Source: Bradyrhizobium sp. 186 (lineage in GTDB: Bacteria; Pseudomonadota; Alphaproteobacteria; Rhizobiales; Xanthobacteraceae). Taken from it: 64,000 nucleotides of DNA. Of the stretch, positions 53,574 to 62,461 are shown piece by piece. The stretch spans positions 2,294,001 to 2,358,000 of the forward strand of contig NZ_CP082164.1 of assembly GCF_023101685.1 (NCBI RefSeq). The letters run 5' to 3'. The notes beneath the pieces were generated by a model. It did not search any database. It was not told where the DNA came from and worked only from the letters and a program-made list of their open reading frames with translations. Position 1 is the first letter of the stretch. Every line of letters begins with the position of its first letter. A program made the position numbers and the translations under genes.

Positions 53574-55136
53574 ATGATCAACCGTAGAGACGCGATGTTA
53601 GGGGGGCTTGCCGGTGCCGCAGCGTTAGGCTTCGGACGGGTCAACCCCGATTTTCTGGTGAATTCCGCCTTTGCCGCCGAAGGCAAGGCGCTGCGATTTC
53701 TCGGCGCGGAAGCGCTGACCGGCAATTGGGATCCGACCACGCACACCAATCTTGGCCAGCTCATCGTCGAAGGGTTTGTGTTCGGCTATCTGACGCGGGC
53801 GCCGATGAAACCGGACAAGCCGGATGAGCTGATCTTCGAGCTCGCTGAGTCGATGAAGCCCATTGACACCTACACGATGGAAGTCACGCTCCGGAAGGGC
53901 ATCAAGTTTCATGACGGCACGCCGCTTACGGCGGCTGATGTCAAGGCGACCTATGAATATGGCTGCCTACCCGATCGGCCGGCGCAGTGGTATCCGGGCC
54001 TCGTCTCCGTCGACGTCGTCGACGATTTCACCTGTCGCATCAACACCAAGGCGCAGGGCTATCCGGCAACGCTCTACTACTATCTCTCCTCGTTCCTGCC
54101 GATCATGTCGGCGAAGGACGTTGCGAACAAGGCCAAGCTGTCGGCTCGCATGAACGGCACCGGACCGTACAAATATGTCGAGCAGAAGGGCGATACCACC
54201 GTTCTTGCCGCGAATGCCGATTTCTTCCTCGGTGCACCGAAGATCCCCGGGGTCGAATATCACTTCGTCGGCGACACCACGACGCGCACGCTTTCGCTCC
54301 TGAACGGCGAAGCCGACATCATCGAGCGGCTGGAGCAGGAGCAGGTCGAGACCATCGCAAAGGATGCGCGCTTCAACATCCACAAGGCGGTGTCGGTCGA
54401 AAACAAGTATCTGTTCTTTCGCTGCTCGAAGAAGCCGTTCGACGATCCCCGCGTTCGTCTCGCGGCGTGCCATTCGATCGACCGCAAGCAGATCCTCGAT
54501 ATTCTCGGCGTATCTGGAACTTACTCGAAGGCGCACATCTCGCCGGTGAAGTTCGGTTACACCGACGTGGCCGACTATCCCGAGTTCGATCCGGGCAAGG
54601 TGCAGAAGCTGCTCGCAGAGGCCGGCTTCCCGAAAGGGCAGGGCCTGCCCGAGCTCACCTACTACACATCGGTCGGCTTCTATCCCAAGACCAAGGAATA
54701 TGCCGAGCTGATCACCGGCATGCTTCAGGAACAGGGTTTCAAGGTCAACCTCCAGACCCTCGAAGTCGCGGCCTGGGGCAACCTTCTTTACGACAAGCCC
54801 GGCGGCGGCGAAGGCAATATGATCGACTGCGGCTGGTGCACGGGGTCGCCCGAGCCCGATCTGGTGCTGCGCACTCACTTCCATTCCTCGTCCAAGCGCA
54901 TCACCGGCATCGTCGACAAGGACATCGACGCGGTGCTCGACAAGGAGCGCAACGCGACCTCCATCGAGGAGCGCAAGAAGATCCTGCAGACCGAGACGCT
55001 GCCGACCATTGCCAAGAAGGCGCCGGCGCTCGCGTTGTTCACGTCGGTCTTCATCCACGCCTACAGCAAGAAGCTCGACGGGCTCTATATCTACCCGAAT
55101 GGTATGCAGGACATGACCAAGGCCACACTGGCATGA
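53574..55136 (+). CDS. Peptide/opine-type ABC solute-binding protein (family 5)
   Basis: The 520-residue protein begins with a twin-arginine-like signal (MINRRDAMLGGLAGAAALGF). It has the SBP_bac_5 pattern: TLRKGIKFHDGTPLTAADVKATYEYG, SARMNGTGPYKYVEQKGDTTVLAANADFF and DDPRVRLAACHSIDRKQIL. DppA/OppA-type proteins bind peptides, opines, nickel chelates or oligosaccharide-like compounds. It is the first gene of a four-gene transporter operon. Confidence 0.92.
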   Translation: MINRRDAMLGGLAGAAALGFGRVNPDFLVNSAFAAEGKALRFLGAEALTGNWDPTTHTNLGQLIVEGFVFGYLTRAPMKPDKPDELIFELAESMKPIDTYTMEVTLRKGIKFHDGTPLTAADVKATYEYGCLPDRPAQWYPGLVSVDVVDDFTCRINTKAQGYPATLYYYLSSFLPIMSAKDVANKAKLSARMNGTGPYKYVEQKGDTTVLAANADFFLGAPKIPGVEYHFVGDTTTRTLSLLNGEADIIERLEQEQVETIAKDARFNIHKAVSVENKYLFFRCSKKPFDDPRVRLAACHSIDRKQILDILGVSGTYSKAHISPVKFGYTDVADYPEFDPGKVQKLLAEAGFPKGQGLPELTYYTSVGFYPKTKEYAELITGMLQEQGFKVNLQTLEVAAWGNLLYDKPGGGEGNMIDCGWCTGSPEPDLVLRTHFHSSSKRITGIVDKDIDAVLDKERNATSIEERKKILQTETLPTIAKKAPALALFTSVFIHAYSKKLDGLYIYPNGMQDMTKATLA

Positions 55137-55207
55137 TGATTGCTCCGGCAGGCTGGACAACCCGGCCTGCCGGAACTCGCTGACGAATGCAAGGGTAGCC
55201 CTCTTCG

Positions 55208-56188
55208 ATGTTGATCCTGGAATTCCTGGTCAAGCGGATCGCGCAGGGTCTCCTGATCGTCTTCATCACCTCGTTGATCATCTTCACTTTGCTGCGTGTG
55301 GTTCCCGGCGATCCCGTCCGCCTGATCGTCGGCGGCATGGCGCCTCCCGATGTGGTCGAGAAGGTGGCGACCAAGATGGGGCTGCGCGATCCCATCATCG
55401 TGCAATACGGCCGCTATATGCACGGTCTGCTCCAGGGCGACCTCGGACAGTCCTATTTGCGCCCGCGCAGCGGCATGATCGCGACCGGCGGACAATATAT
55501 CGATCCGACCAAATCGGACATGGCGCCGGTGACCGGTCTCATTCTCGAACGCCTGCCGTTCACGCTGCAATTGGGCGGCATGGCCTTGTTGTTCGCGCTG
55601 TTGATGTCGTTTCCGGTCGGAATAGCCGGTGGCCTGCATCAGCATCGATGGCAGAATGCCCTGGCGTTCGGCATGCAGTCGCTATTCGTGTCGATCCCGA
55701 ATTTCTGGCTCGCGATCGTCCTGATCCTGTTTCTATCGGTCAAGCTGAAGCTGCTTCCGGCGCTTGGCTACCAGGGCTTCTCCTATGTCATTCTGCCGGC
55801 CTTGGTGCTGGCGGTGGAGATCGCGCCCTTCATCATCCGGACGTTGACGACGTCGCTCGGCGAGGTGATGCAGGCGCCGTTCATCGATGAAGCCCGGGTT
55901 CGCGGCCTGTCGCGCCGCCGCATCGTCTATTCCCATGCTCTGCGCAATGCGGCGGTGCCGCTGGTCAACCTGCTCGGCATCCAGCTTTCGACACTGATCG
56001 GCGGCGTGCTGGTGATCGAATACATCTTTGACTATCCAGGCCTCGGCAATTTGACCGTCGTCTCCGTCGTCGGGCGTGATTTCCCGGTCATCCAGGGCAT
56101 CGCCATTACGACCAGCGCGGTGTTCGTCTTCATCAATATCATCGTGGACTTGGTCGCTTATCTCATCGATCCTCGCGTGGAGATCTGA
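55208..56188 (+). CDS. Peptide-type ABC permease, DppB family
   Basis: The 326-residue membrane protein starts LEFLVKRIAQGLLIVFITSLIIFTLLRVVPGDPV and carries the permease loop in EVMQAPFIDEARVRGLSRRRIVYSHALRNAAVPLVNLLG, with IGGVLVIEYIFDYPGLGNL after it. It is slightly longer than E. coli DppB (inserted segment after about residue 85: LRPRSGMIATGGQYIDPTKSD). It forms the channel with the next gene product, which starts 2 bp after its stop. Confidence 0.92.
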   Translation: MLILEFLVKRIAQGLLIVFITSLIIFTLLRVVPGDPVRLIVGGMAPPDVVEKVATKMGLRDPIIVQYGRYMHGLLQGDLGQSYLRPRSGMIATGGQYIDPTKSDMAPVTGLILERLPFTLQLGGMALLFALLMSFPVGIAGGLHQHRWQNALAFGMQSLFVSIPNFWLAIVLILFLSVKLKLLPALGYQGFSYVILPALVLAVEIAPFIIRTLTTSLGEVMQAPFIDEARVRGLSRRRIVYSHALRNAAVPLVNLLGIQLSTLIGGVLVIEYIFDYPGLGNLTVVSVVGRDFPVIQGIAITTSAVFVFINIIVDLVAYLIDPRVEI

Positions 56189-56190
56189 CC

Positions 56191-57108
56191 ATGACGGCCA
56201 CCACGGTCATTGCTGCGGAGCCCGAGCCCCGATTGGCCCGCATCCGGTCCGTCAATCGGCGGATCGTGGCTGCAGCCTGGGGCATGTCGAGCTTCAAGAT
56301 CGGTTTCTTCGTCTTCATCGCGCTGCTGCTCGCGTCCGCGATCTATCCCGAGGTGTCCTCGGTCAGCGCCACCAAGATGGTGGTGAAGGACAAATTCCTG
56401 GCGCCGGTCTACCTCGGTGACAAATGGACCTGGGATCACGTGCTGGGCACGGATCAGCTCGGCCGCGACATCCTGATGCGCAGCCTGATTGGGCTTCGCT
56501 ATTCGCTGCTGGTCGGCATCGTCACGGTGCTCCTGATCTTCATCATCGGCTGCGGCCTTGGCCTGTTCGCGGGCTTCAAGGGCAAGTGGTGGGACACCAT
56601 CATCATGCGGATCACGGACGCTCAACTCTCGATTCCGATGATCATCCTGGCGATCACGATTCTCGGCGTGTCGCGGCCGACTGTCCCGACTATCATCATC
56701 GTGCTGGCGCTGTCCGGCTGGCCGCTCTACGCGCGAGTGGCCCGCAGTGCCGCGGTCGCCGAGCGCGGCAAGGAATATGTGCGCGGCTTGCGCGTGCTTG
56801 GGGCCGGGGATTGGCGGATTCTGCTGCTGTTTGCGGCGCCCAACATCCTGCCGCCGATCGCGTTCGTCGCAGTGCTCGATGTTGCCCGCATGATGATCTT
56901 CGAAGCGATCCTGGGCTTCCTTGGGCTTGGCATTCAGCCGCCGACCCCGAGCTTTGGCAGCATCATCGCCGATTCCCGCAAATATCTGCTCAATGCCTGG
57001 TGGATCGGGACCATCCCGGGCATCTTCCTTGCCGTCGCGCTCACCTCGATCAACCTCATGGGCTCGGCGCTGGAAAAGGCGCGCAACCGCATCTATGGAG
57101 GTCTCTGA
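56191..57108 (+). CDS. Peptide-type ABC permease, DppC family
   Basis: The 305-residue membrane protein has DppC features: a membrane-anchoring N-terminus, WDHVLGTDQLGRDILMRSLIGLRYSLLVGIV, and the loop region ARSAAVAERGKEYVRGLRVLGAGDWRILLLFAAPNILPPI, ending in FLGLGIQPPTPSFGSIIADSRKYLLNAWW. Its stop is separated by a single base from the start of the ATPase gene. Confidence 0.93.
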   Translation: MTATTVIAAEPEPRLARIRSVNRRIVAAAWGMSSFKIGFFVFIALLLASAIYPEVSSVSATKMVVKDKFLAPVYLGDKWTWDHVLGTDQLGRDILMRSLIGLRYSLLVGIVTVLLIFIIGCGLGLFAGFKGKWWDTIIMRITDAQLSIPMIILAITILGVSRPTVPTIIIVLALSGWPLYARVARSAAVAERGKEYVRGLRVLGAGDWRILLLFAAPNILPPIAFVAVLDVARMMIFEAILGFLGLGIQPPTPSFGSIIADSRKYLLNAWWIGTIPGIFLAVALTSINLMGSALEKARNRIYGGL

Positions 57109-57109
57109 G

Positions 57110-58930
57110 ATGGATCTCTCGCTCATTCTCGAAATCGACGATCTGACGGTCGGTGCGACGACGCCGGGCGCGGCTCCAATTCTCGATCACATCAGCTTCC
57201 GCCTCAGCACGTCGGAGATTTTCGGCATCTACGGGGAGAGCGGCGCGGGCAAGACGGTACTCAGCCGCGCTCTGGCGAACTGGTTGCCGGAGAGCCTGGA
57301 ATATCGCGCCGGACGGGTCGCCTTCGCCGGACACGACATCCTTGGCGCCGGAGCGCGCGAGGTCCGGATCGGGCGTGACATCGCCTATATCGGATCCAAG
57401 CCGCAGAGTTCGCTCGATCCGACCGTGCCGGTTGGCGTCCAGATCGCGGAGAAGCTGCACAGCGTCAGGCCTGAATGGAACGGGCGCGAGTGTCGTGACC
57501 GGGTCATGCAGCTCCTCGGCGAGGTCCGAATCCCGTCGCCGAAGGAACGCTACTGGGACTACCCGTCGAAATTCTCCGGCGGCATGATGCAGCGCGCGAT
57601 GATCGTGGACGCCATTTGCGCCGAACCCGCCGTGCTCATCGCCGACAACGTGACCCAGCCGCTGGACGTCACCATTGCCGCGCAGATCGTGGCTTTGCTC
57701 CATGATCTCTGCACGCGGCACAAGATGGCGACGATCTATCTGTCCTCCTCCTTGCCGACACTCGGGCAATTCGGCGATCGAACGGCCGTGCTGTACCAGG
57801 GCCGGTTCGTCGAGCAACAGGCGTTCGCCGAATTGCTGGCTTCGCCGCAATCCGACTACACGCGCAAGGCCATCGCGAGTGTGCCGCGGATGTGGGAGAC
57901 GGCGGAGGGCCCGCTTGCTCGCCGTCAAGCTCAAGGCGAGGCCCCGTTGATGAAGGTGGAGAATGTCCATCGCACCTATCGCGCCCGTAAGCGCGGCACG
58001 TTCAACAGCTACAGCAACGTGCAGGCGGTGCGCGGTGTCACGCTCGACATCATGCCGCGCGAGAATTTCGGCATTGTCGGTGAATCCGGCTGCGGCAAGT
58101 CGACCCTGACCCGCCTGCTGGCCTGGCTGGAGACGCCCGACAGCGGCAGCATCGTCTTGAACGGGACCTCGCTCGGCGCGCTGTCATCGCGGGATCTGAT
58201 CCGCAAGCGCAACGAGTTCCAGCTTCTCTTGCAAGATCCCTACAATGCCTTGCCGCCGCGTACCACGGTTGGCCGAATGATCGAGGAGAGTCTCCTGATC
58301 CGGGGCCGGATCCCGCGCGCCGATTTGCGAAAGCGGGTGATCGCGGCAATGGCCGAAGTCGGTCTCGCCGCCGAGCTGTACGATCAGCTGCCGAATGCGC
58401 TCTCTACCGGCGAGCGCCAGCGCATTTCGATCGCACGAGCCCTGGTTCTCGATCCCAAGCTCCTGATCCTCGACGAGACCTTGTCGGCGCTGGACCAGCG
58501 CGAGCAGGGCAGGCTGATCGAGCTGTTCTCGAAATTGCAGGAAAAGAACGACCTCACCTATGTTTTCATCTCGCACGATCTGGCGATGGTGCGGAAGGTC
58601 TGCACGCGGATCGCAGTGATGTATCTCGGCGAGATGGTCGAGATTGCCGACAACCACGATCTGTTCTTCGATCCGCAGCATCCCTATACCAAGGCGTTGC
58701 TGTCGGCGGCCCCGACGCTGGAGCAGAAGCCGTTTGATCCCTCCGATTTCCTGCTGGAGGGCGAGCCGCCCAGCCCGATCGACATCCCGGCGGGTTGCAG
58801 CTTTGCGTCGCGCTGTCCGAAGGCGTTCGGCCGTTGCCGGGTGGAGACGCCGGCGCTCGTCGAGCATTCGCCCGGGCGCTTTGCCGCCTGCCATCTTCTA
58901 GATGGTGATCAGGCGCAGGCGGCGGCCTGA
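57110..58930 (+). CDS. Fused DppD-DppF-type ABC ATPase with degenerate first site
   Basis: The 606-residue protein contains both ATPases of a peptide-type transporter. The first (1-265) has Walker A GESGAGKT (42-49) and signature FSGGMMQR, but Walker B reads LIADNVTQPLD, with Asn180 where the catalytic Glu belongs. The switch His region reads LSSSLPTLG instead of ISHDLG. The second (280-600) has Walker A GESGCGKST (324-332), Q-loop LLLQDP, signature LSTGERQR, Walker B LLILDETLSALD with Glu456 and switch His489, then the C-terminal oligopeptide domain (AGCSFASRCPKAFGRC). GGAGG precedes the ATG at 57110. The fusion yields one asymmetric ATPase unit. Confidence 0.92.
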   Translation: MDLSLILEIDDLTVGATTPGAAPILDHISFRLSTSEIFGIYGESGAGKTVLSRALANWLPESLEYRAGRVAFAGHDILGAGAREVRIGRDIAYIGSKPQSSLDPTVPVGVQIAEKLHSVRPEWNGRECRDRVMQLLGEVRIPSPKERYWDYPSKFSGGMMQRAMIVDAICAEPAVLIADNVTQPLDVTIAAQIVALLHDLCTRHKMATIYLSSSLPTLGQFGDRTAVLYQGRFVEQQAFAELLASPQSDYTRKAIASVPRMWETAEGPLARRQAQGEAPLMKVENVHRTYRARKRGTFNSYSNVQAVRGVTLDIMPRENFGIVGESGCGKSTLTRLLAWLETPDSGSIVLNGTSLGALSSRDLIRKRNEFQLLLQDPYNALPPRTTVGRMIEESLLIRGRIPRADLRKRVIAAMAEVGLAAELYDQLPNALSTGERQRISIARALVLDPKLLILDETLSALDQREQGRLIELFSKLQEKNDLTYVFISHDLAMVRKVCTRIAVMYLGEMVEIADNHDLFFDPQHPYTKALLSAAPTLEQKPFDPSDFLLEGEPPSPIDIPAGCSFASRCPKAFGRCRVETPALVEHSPGRFAACHLLDGDQAQAAA

Positions 58931-58933
58931 CGG

Positions 58934-60340
58934 TCAGGGCCGTGGCTTGAACGGCCAGTCCATCTTGATCGGCCGCAGATCTTCCAGCGCCTTTGTCAGC
59001 TGCAATACGCCGAGGTCATCGAAGCGGTGGCCTATCACCTGCACACCGATCGGCAGATGCCGGGAATCAAAAGCCATGCAGACCGTAGAGGCGGGCTGGC
59101 AGGTCTGGTTGAACATGGCGGTGAACAGCGTGTGCTCGAGCGGCATCTCGCGGGAGACGCCCGGCTCCTCCGCCGGAAAATTCACCACCGGCAGCGTCGG
59201 TGAGATGACATAGTCCCAGCCTTCGAAGGTCCCCAGCAGCGCCGCCTTCATCTTGGCGATCCGGCCCAGCGCCCGGTAAAGGTCCGTGCCTGAGTGCTTC
59301 GATCCGCCCAGGCTCCACGCGCGAACATAGGGATTGATGTCGCTTGGAGCGTCGCTGTGTGGGGGCAGGGACGTGTATTCGAGATAGCCGCGGACCTGAA
59401 GGAACAGGTCGATGGCTTCGTAGGCGTCATAATCGAGCGGCGAGACGAACGGTTCGACGCTGGCGCCCGCGCCGGCCAGCAGCTTTCCGGCGGCCTCGAC
59501 GGTCTCGCGCACGACCGCTTCGGGCTTCATGCCAAAACCCATGTCGGTGAGGACGCCGATCTTCAATCCCTTCACATCGCGGGCGAGGCGCTCGTGATAG
59601 CACACGCCGTCGGCCGGGAGGCTCCAGGTGTCGCGCTCGTCCTGTCGCGTCAGCACGGTCAGCAGACGGGCGATATCGTCGACGCTGCGGCCCATGGGAC
59701 CGGCCATGCGCATGGTATCGGCCGGCAGATGCGGCACACGTCCGTGGGTGGGCTTCAGTCCAGCGAGGCCGCAATGTGCGGCCGGAAGGCGGACGGAGCC
59801 CGCGATATCCGTGCCGACGGAGACATATCCGGCGCCGGCCGCGACCGAAGCGCCAGCGCCGGCCGATGAGCCGCCGGTGTTCCAGGCAAGCCCCCAGGGG
59901 TTGCGGGTGATGCCGTGCAGCGAACTGATGCCTGACGCCATCAGGCCGCAATCCGGCATCGTGGTTTTTGCAAAGATCACTGCGCCGGCTTCGCGCAATG
60001 CGATCGCCGGTGGTGAATCGTAGTTTGAGGGCGGCAGGGAGCGGTTGGCCCCGATACCATGAAAGTAGGGCCAGCCGACCATCGCGACGCTGTCCTTGAC
60101 GGTCATCGGAACGCCATCGAGCGGACCCAGCGCAGCACCGGCCCTCCATCGCGCTTCCGAGAGTTGCGCGCTGGCCATGGCCTGCTCCGGACGGAAGCAG
60201 AACAGAGCGTTGATCGCGGTATTGATGTTCTCGGAATGGCTGAGGGTGGCTCGCAGCACGTCCACCGGCGATAACGCGCGCGAGGCGTAAGCCTCTGTCA
60301 GCTCGGCAAGGCTCATCCCGATCAGTTCTGCAGCAGACAT
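58934..60340 (-). CDS. Amidase, amidase-signature family
   Basis: The 468-residue protein carries the Ser-cisSer-Lys triad of amidases: Lys82 in GVPMTVKDSV, Ser158 in NTGGSSAGAG and Ser182 in GTDIAGSVRLPAAHCGLAGLKPT. The 24-residue distance between the serines matches fatty-acid amide hydrolase and GatA. It hydrolyses a C-N amide bond in the cytoplasm. There is no GatB or GatC nearby, so it is a stand-alone catabolic amidase. It converges with the ABC ATPase gene (3-bp gap) and diverges from the kinase genes. The ligand imported by the ABC system may be its substrate (inference). Confidence 0.9.
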   Translation of the reverse strand: MSAAELIGMSLAELTEAYASRALSPVDVLRATLSHSENINTAINALFCFRPEQAMASAQLSEARWRAGAALGPLDGVPMTVKDSVAMVGWPYFHGIGANRSLPPSNYDSPPAIALREAGAVIFAKTTMPDCGLMASGISSLHGITRNPWGLAWNTGGSSAGAGASVAAGAGYVSVGTDIAGSVRLPAAHCGLAGLKPTHGRVPHLPADTMRMAGPMGRSVDDIARLLTVLTRQDERDTWSLPADGVCYHERLARDVKGLKIGVLTDMGFGMKPEAVVRETVEAAGKLLAGAGASVEPFVSPLDYDAYEAIDLFLQVRGYLEYTSLPPHSDAPSDINPYVRAWSLGGSKHSGTDLYRALGRIAKMKAALLGTFEGWDYVISPTLPVVNFPAEEPGVSREMPLEHTLFTAMFNQTCQPASTVCMAFDSRHLPIGVQVIGHRFDDLGVLQLTKALEDLRPIKMDWPFKPRP

Positions 60341-60527
60341 GTAGGCCTCAATGGGTACCGTTCCGGATCACTGTCCGGATAGCGAAAATAGCCTGCGTTG
60401 GGGTAGAGCCGCTGCTTCAACGGCATGATTTGGTGGAGCGCGAGGCATCCCTTTTGCATCTGTCTTGATAAAAGTTGGCGGACATGAAGGTCGGCCGAAC
60501 GGCAATCGCAAGAGATCAGAAGTCGCC

Positions 60528-61484
60528 ATGAGTCAATCTGGAACGGAACTGGCCACCATCCGGAATTACATTGCCAGGCTCCCCGGATGGGGGTCCGGAG
60601 ACATCGTGATCGAACCTGCCATCCCGATTCTGGCTTCGCCAAGCTGGCGCGGTGTCGACGGTTTTCCCTGGCGCGCCACCAAGAAGGGCAGCGACGAAAG
60701 CATCTTTATCAAGAGCATGGATCGTGATGCGGAGCTCTATATCGACGTGGCGTGCGCCTTCGAGGCGGCGCAGCGTGCATCCGATCTCGGCATTGGCCCT
60801 AAGGTGCTCATGGCCGATTCGGAAGCAGGCCTGCTGGTGATGGAGGATCTCAACCGGGGCTGGCGGGTCGGTACATTGGAACGGATGCTCGAGCCCGACA
60901 TCGTCGACGCCGTGATTACGGCGATGCGCCTGTTTCAGTCTGGACCGCCGCTGCCACGCCGCAAGACTGTCTTTGACGAGATCGAGCATTTCTATGCTGC
61001 GGCGGCGGCCGCCAAAGCCCAGTTGCCGTCGGATGCCGAATGGCTGGTCAAGGAGTTGCGGTTTGCGGCCGACGCCTTCCGGACGCTCGATATCACAGCG
61101 GTGCCGATCCACGGCGACGGCAATGTTTCGAATATCCTGATCAACGACGCAGGCGAGGTTCGTCTGATCGACTGGGATCGCGCGACAACGACCGACCCGT
61201 TGGAGGATATTGGCAGCTTCCTCGTCGAGGCCTTCGCACAGGAGCCTGAGGCGCGCGACGTCTTCACCCGCAGCACCGGGACGTTCGAGGAGGGTGCATT
61301 CAACCGTGCGCGGATTTATGGCGTGGCTGATGATCTGCGCTGGGGATTGATCGGCGCGCTGCTCGCCGTCAAATCGACGCGCAATACGCTGGAGTTCTAC
61401 AAATTCGCCAGTTGGCGCTTCGTGCGTTGCCGCATGGTGGTTCGGGAGCCCCGCTTTGGCGAGATGCTTCGGAGGATCGCATGA
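60528..61484 (+). CDS. APH/choline-kinase-fold kinase
   Basis: The 318-residue protein has a kinase-like fold: SIFIKSMDRDAELYIDVACAFEAAQRASDLGIGPKVL for the N-lobe, VPIHGDGNVSNILINDAGEVRLIDWDRATTTDPLEDIGSFL for the catalytic (HGDGNVSN) and metal-binding (IDWD) parts. It looks like a small-molecule kinase of the APH/ChoK group. The ATG at 60528 is preferred over a TTG 63 bases upstream. ATGA overlap links it to the next kinase gene. Confidence 0.82.
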   Translation: MSQSGTELATIRNYIARLPGWGSGDIVIEPAIPILASPSWRGVDGFPWRATKKGSDESIFIKSMDRDAELYIDVACAFEAAQRASDLGIGPKVLMADSEAGLLVMEDLNRGWRVGTLERMLEPDIVDAVITAMRLFQSGPPLPRRKTVFDEIEHFYAAAAAAKAQLPSDAEWLVKELRFAADAFRTLDITAVPIHGDGNVSNILINDAGEVRLIDWDRATTTDPLEDIGSFLVEAFAQEPEARDVFTRSTGTFEEGAFNRARIYGVADDLRWGLIGALLAVKSTRNTLEFYKFASWRFVRCRMVVREPRFGEMLRRIA

Positions 61485-62437
61485 CTGTTCGCAGAAAAGT
61501 TGGTGAGGGGACCACGGTTCACGAACGCAACGTCGAAGCCGCAATCGCTCGCGTCCCGCAATGGCGCGGCAAGGAGGGCGCCTATGCGCCGCTGCTCGGC
61601 GGCCTGTCGAACCAGAACTGGCTGGTCGAGATTTCCGGCGACGGGCGCCGCTATTTCGTCAAGGTGCCGGGCGAGGGCTCGGAAATGTTCATCAATCGCG
61701 TCACCGCCAACGAGGCCGCGCGTAATGCCCATGCCATGGGTGTCGGGCCGGAGGTCATCTTCTTCGATGCGGCGGACGGGCTGGAGATCAGCGAATTTCT
61801 CGAGGGCTATCGCGCCTGCACCAATGCGGATTTCGGCGATTCCGCCATCCAGTCCGACGTTCTAGATCTCTATCGCCGTTTGCATGGCGGCCCCAAGCTC
61901 GGCCAGACCAAGACGATCTTCGACATGATTGAGGAACATATCGAGCAGGGCAAGGAACTGGGGTCGCATTTCCCGCAGGACATGCCCTGGCTGATGCACC
62001 GCTACAATCAGGCCAAGTCAGCCTTCCTGGCGTCGGGCCTCGACCTCGTACCGTGCTTCAACGACCCCATGCCGGGGAATTTCCTCATTTCGGCCGAAAC
62101 CGGCGCGCCCAGGCCGATGAAGCTGATTGACTACGAATTTTCCTCCAACAATGAGCGCAGCTACGAGCTCGGCGTGCTGTTTGCCGAAATGTTCTTTGAT
62201 GAGAAGCTGACGGAAGCCCTCATCGAGCAATATCTGGGCGAGGTTCGTCCGCAGATGATTGCGCGCGTCATTCTCAACCGTGCGCTCGCGGACATGAAAT
62301 GGGCCTCATGGGCGGTCGTCAACCGCAAGCTCAACACGTGGGATTTCGATTACCAGAAGTACGGCGTCTGGAAATACATGCGCGCCCACGACGTGATGTA
62401 TGACCCGCGCTGGGACAGTTGGTTGCGGTTGGTGTGA
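61481..62437 (+). CDS. Choline/ethanolamine-kinase-like protein
   Basis: The 318-residue protein resembles bacterial choline kinases: LLGGLSNQNWLVEISGDGRRYFVKVPG, VPCFNDPMPGNFLI for the catalytic loop (Asp195, Asn200) and MKLIDYEFSSNNERSYELGVLFAEMF with the metal Asp217. The catalytic loop of this family usually reads HNDxxxxN, but here His is Phe193. Asp195 is kept, so activity is possible. It starts within the previous gene (ATGA), making a coupled pair of related kinases, which might act as a heterodimer or on successive substrates. Confidence 0.85.
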   Translation: MTVRRKVGEGTTVHERNVEAAIARVPQWRGKEGAYAPLLGGLSNQNWLVEISGDGRRYFVKVPGEGSEMFINRVTANEAARNAHAMGVGPEVIFFDAADGLEISEFLEGYRACTNADFGDSAIQSDVLDLYRRLHGGPKLGQTKTIFDMIEEHIEQGKELGSHFPQDMPWLMHRYNQAKSAFLASGLDLVPCFNDPMPGNFLISAETGAPRPMKLIDYEFSSNNERSYELGVLFAEMFFDEKLTEALIEQYLGEVRPQMIARVILNRALADMKWASWAVVNRKLNTWDFDYQKYGVWKYMRAHDVMYDPRWDSWLRLV

Positions 62438-62461
62438 GCCGGCGTCGTCCGCCTCTTGCGA

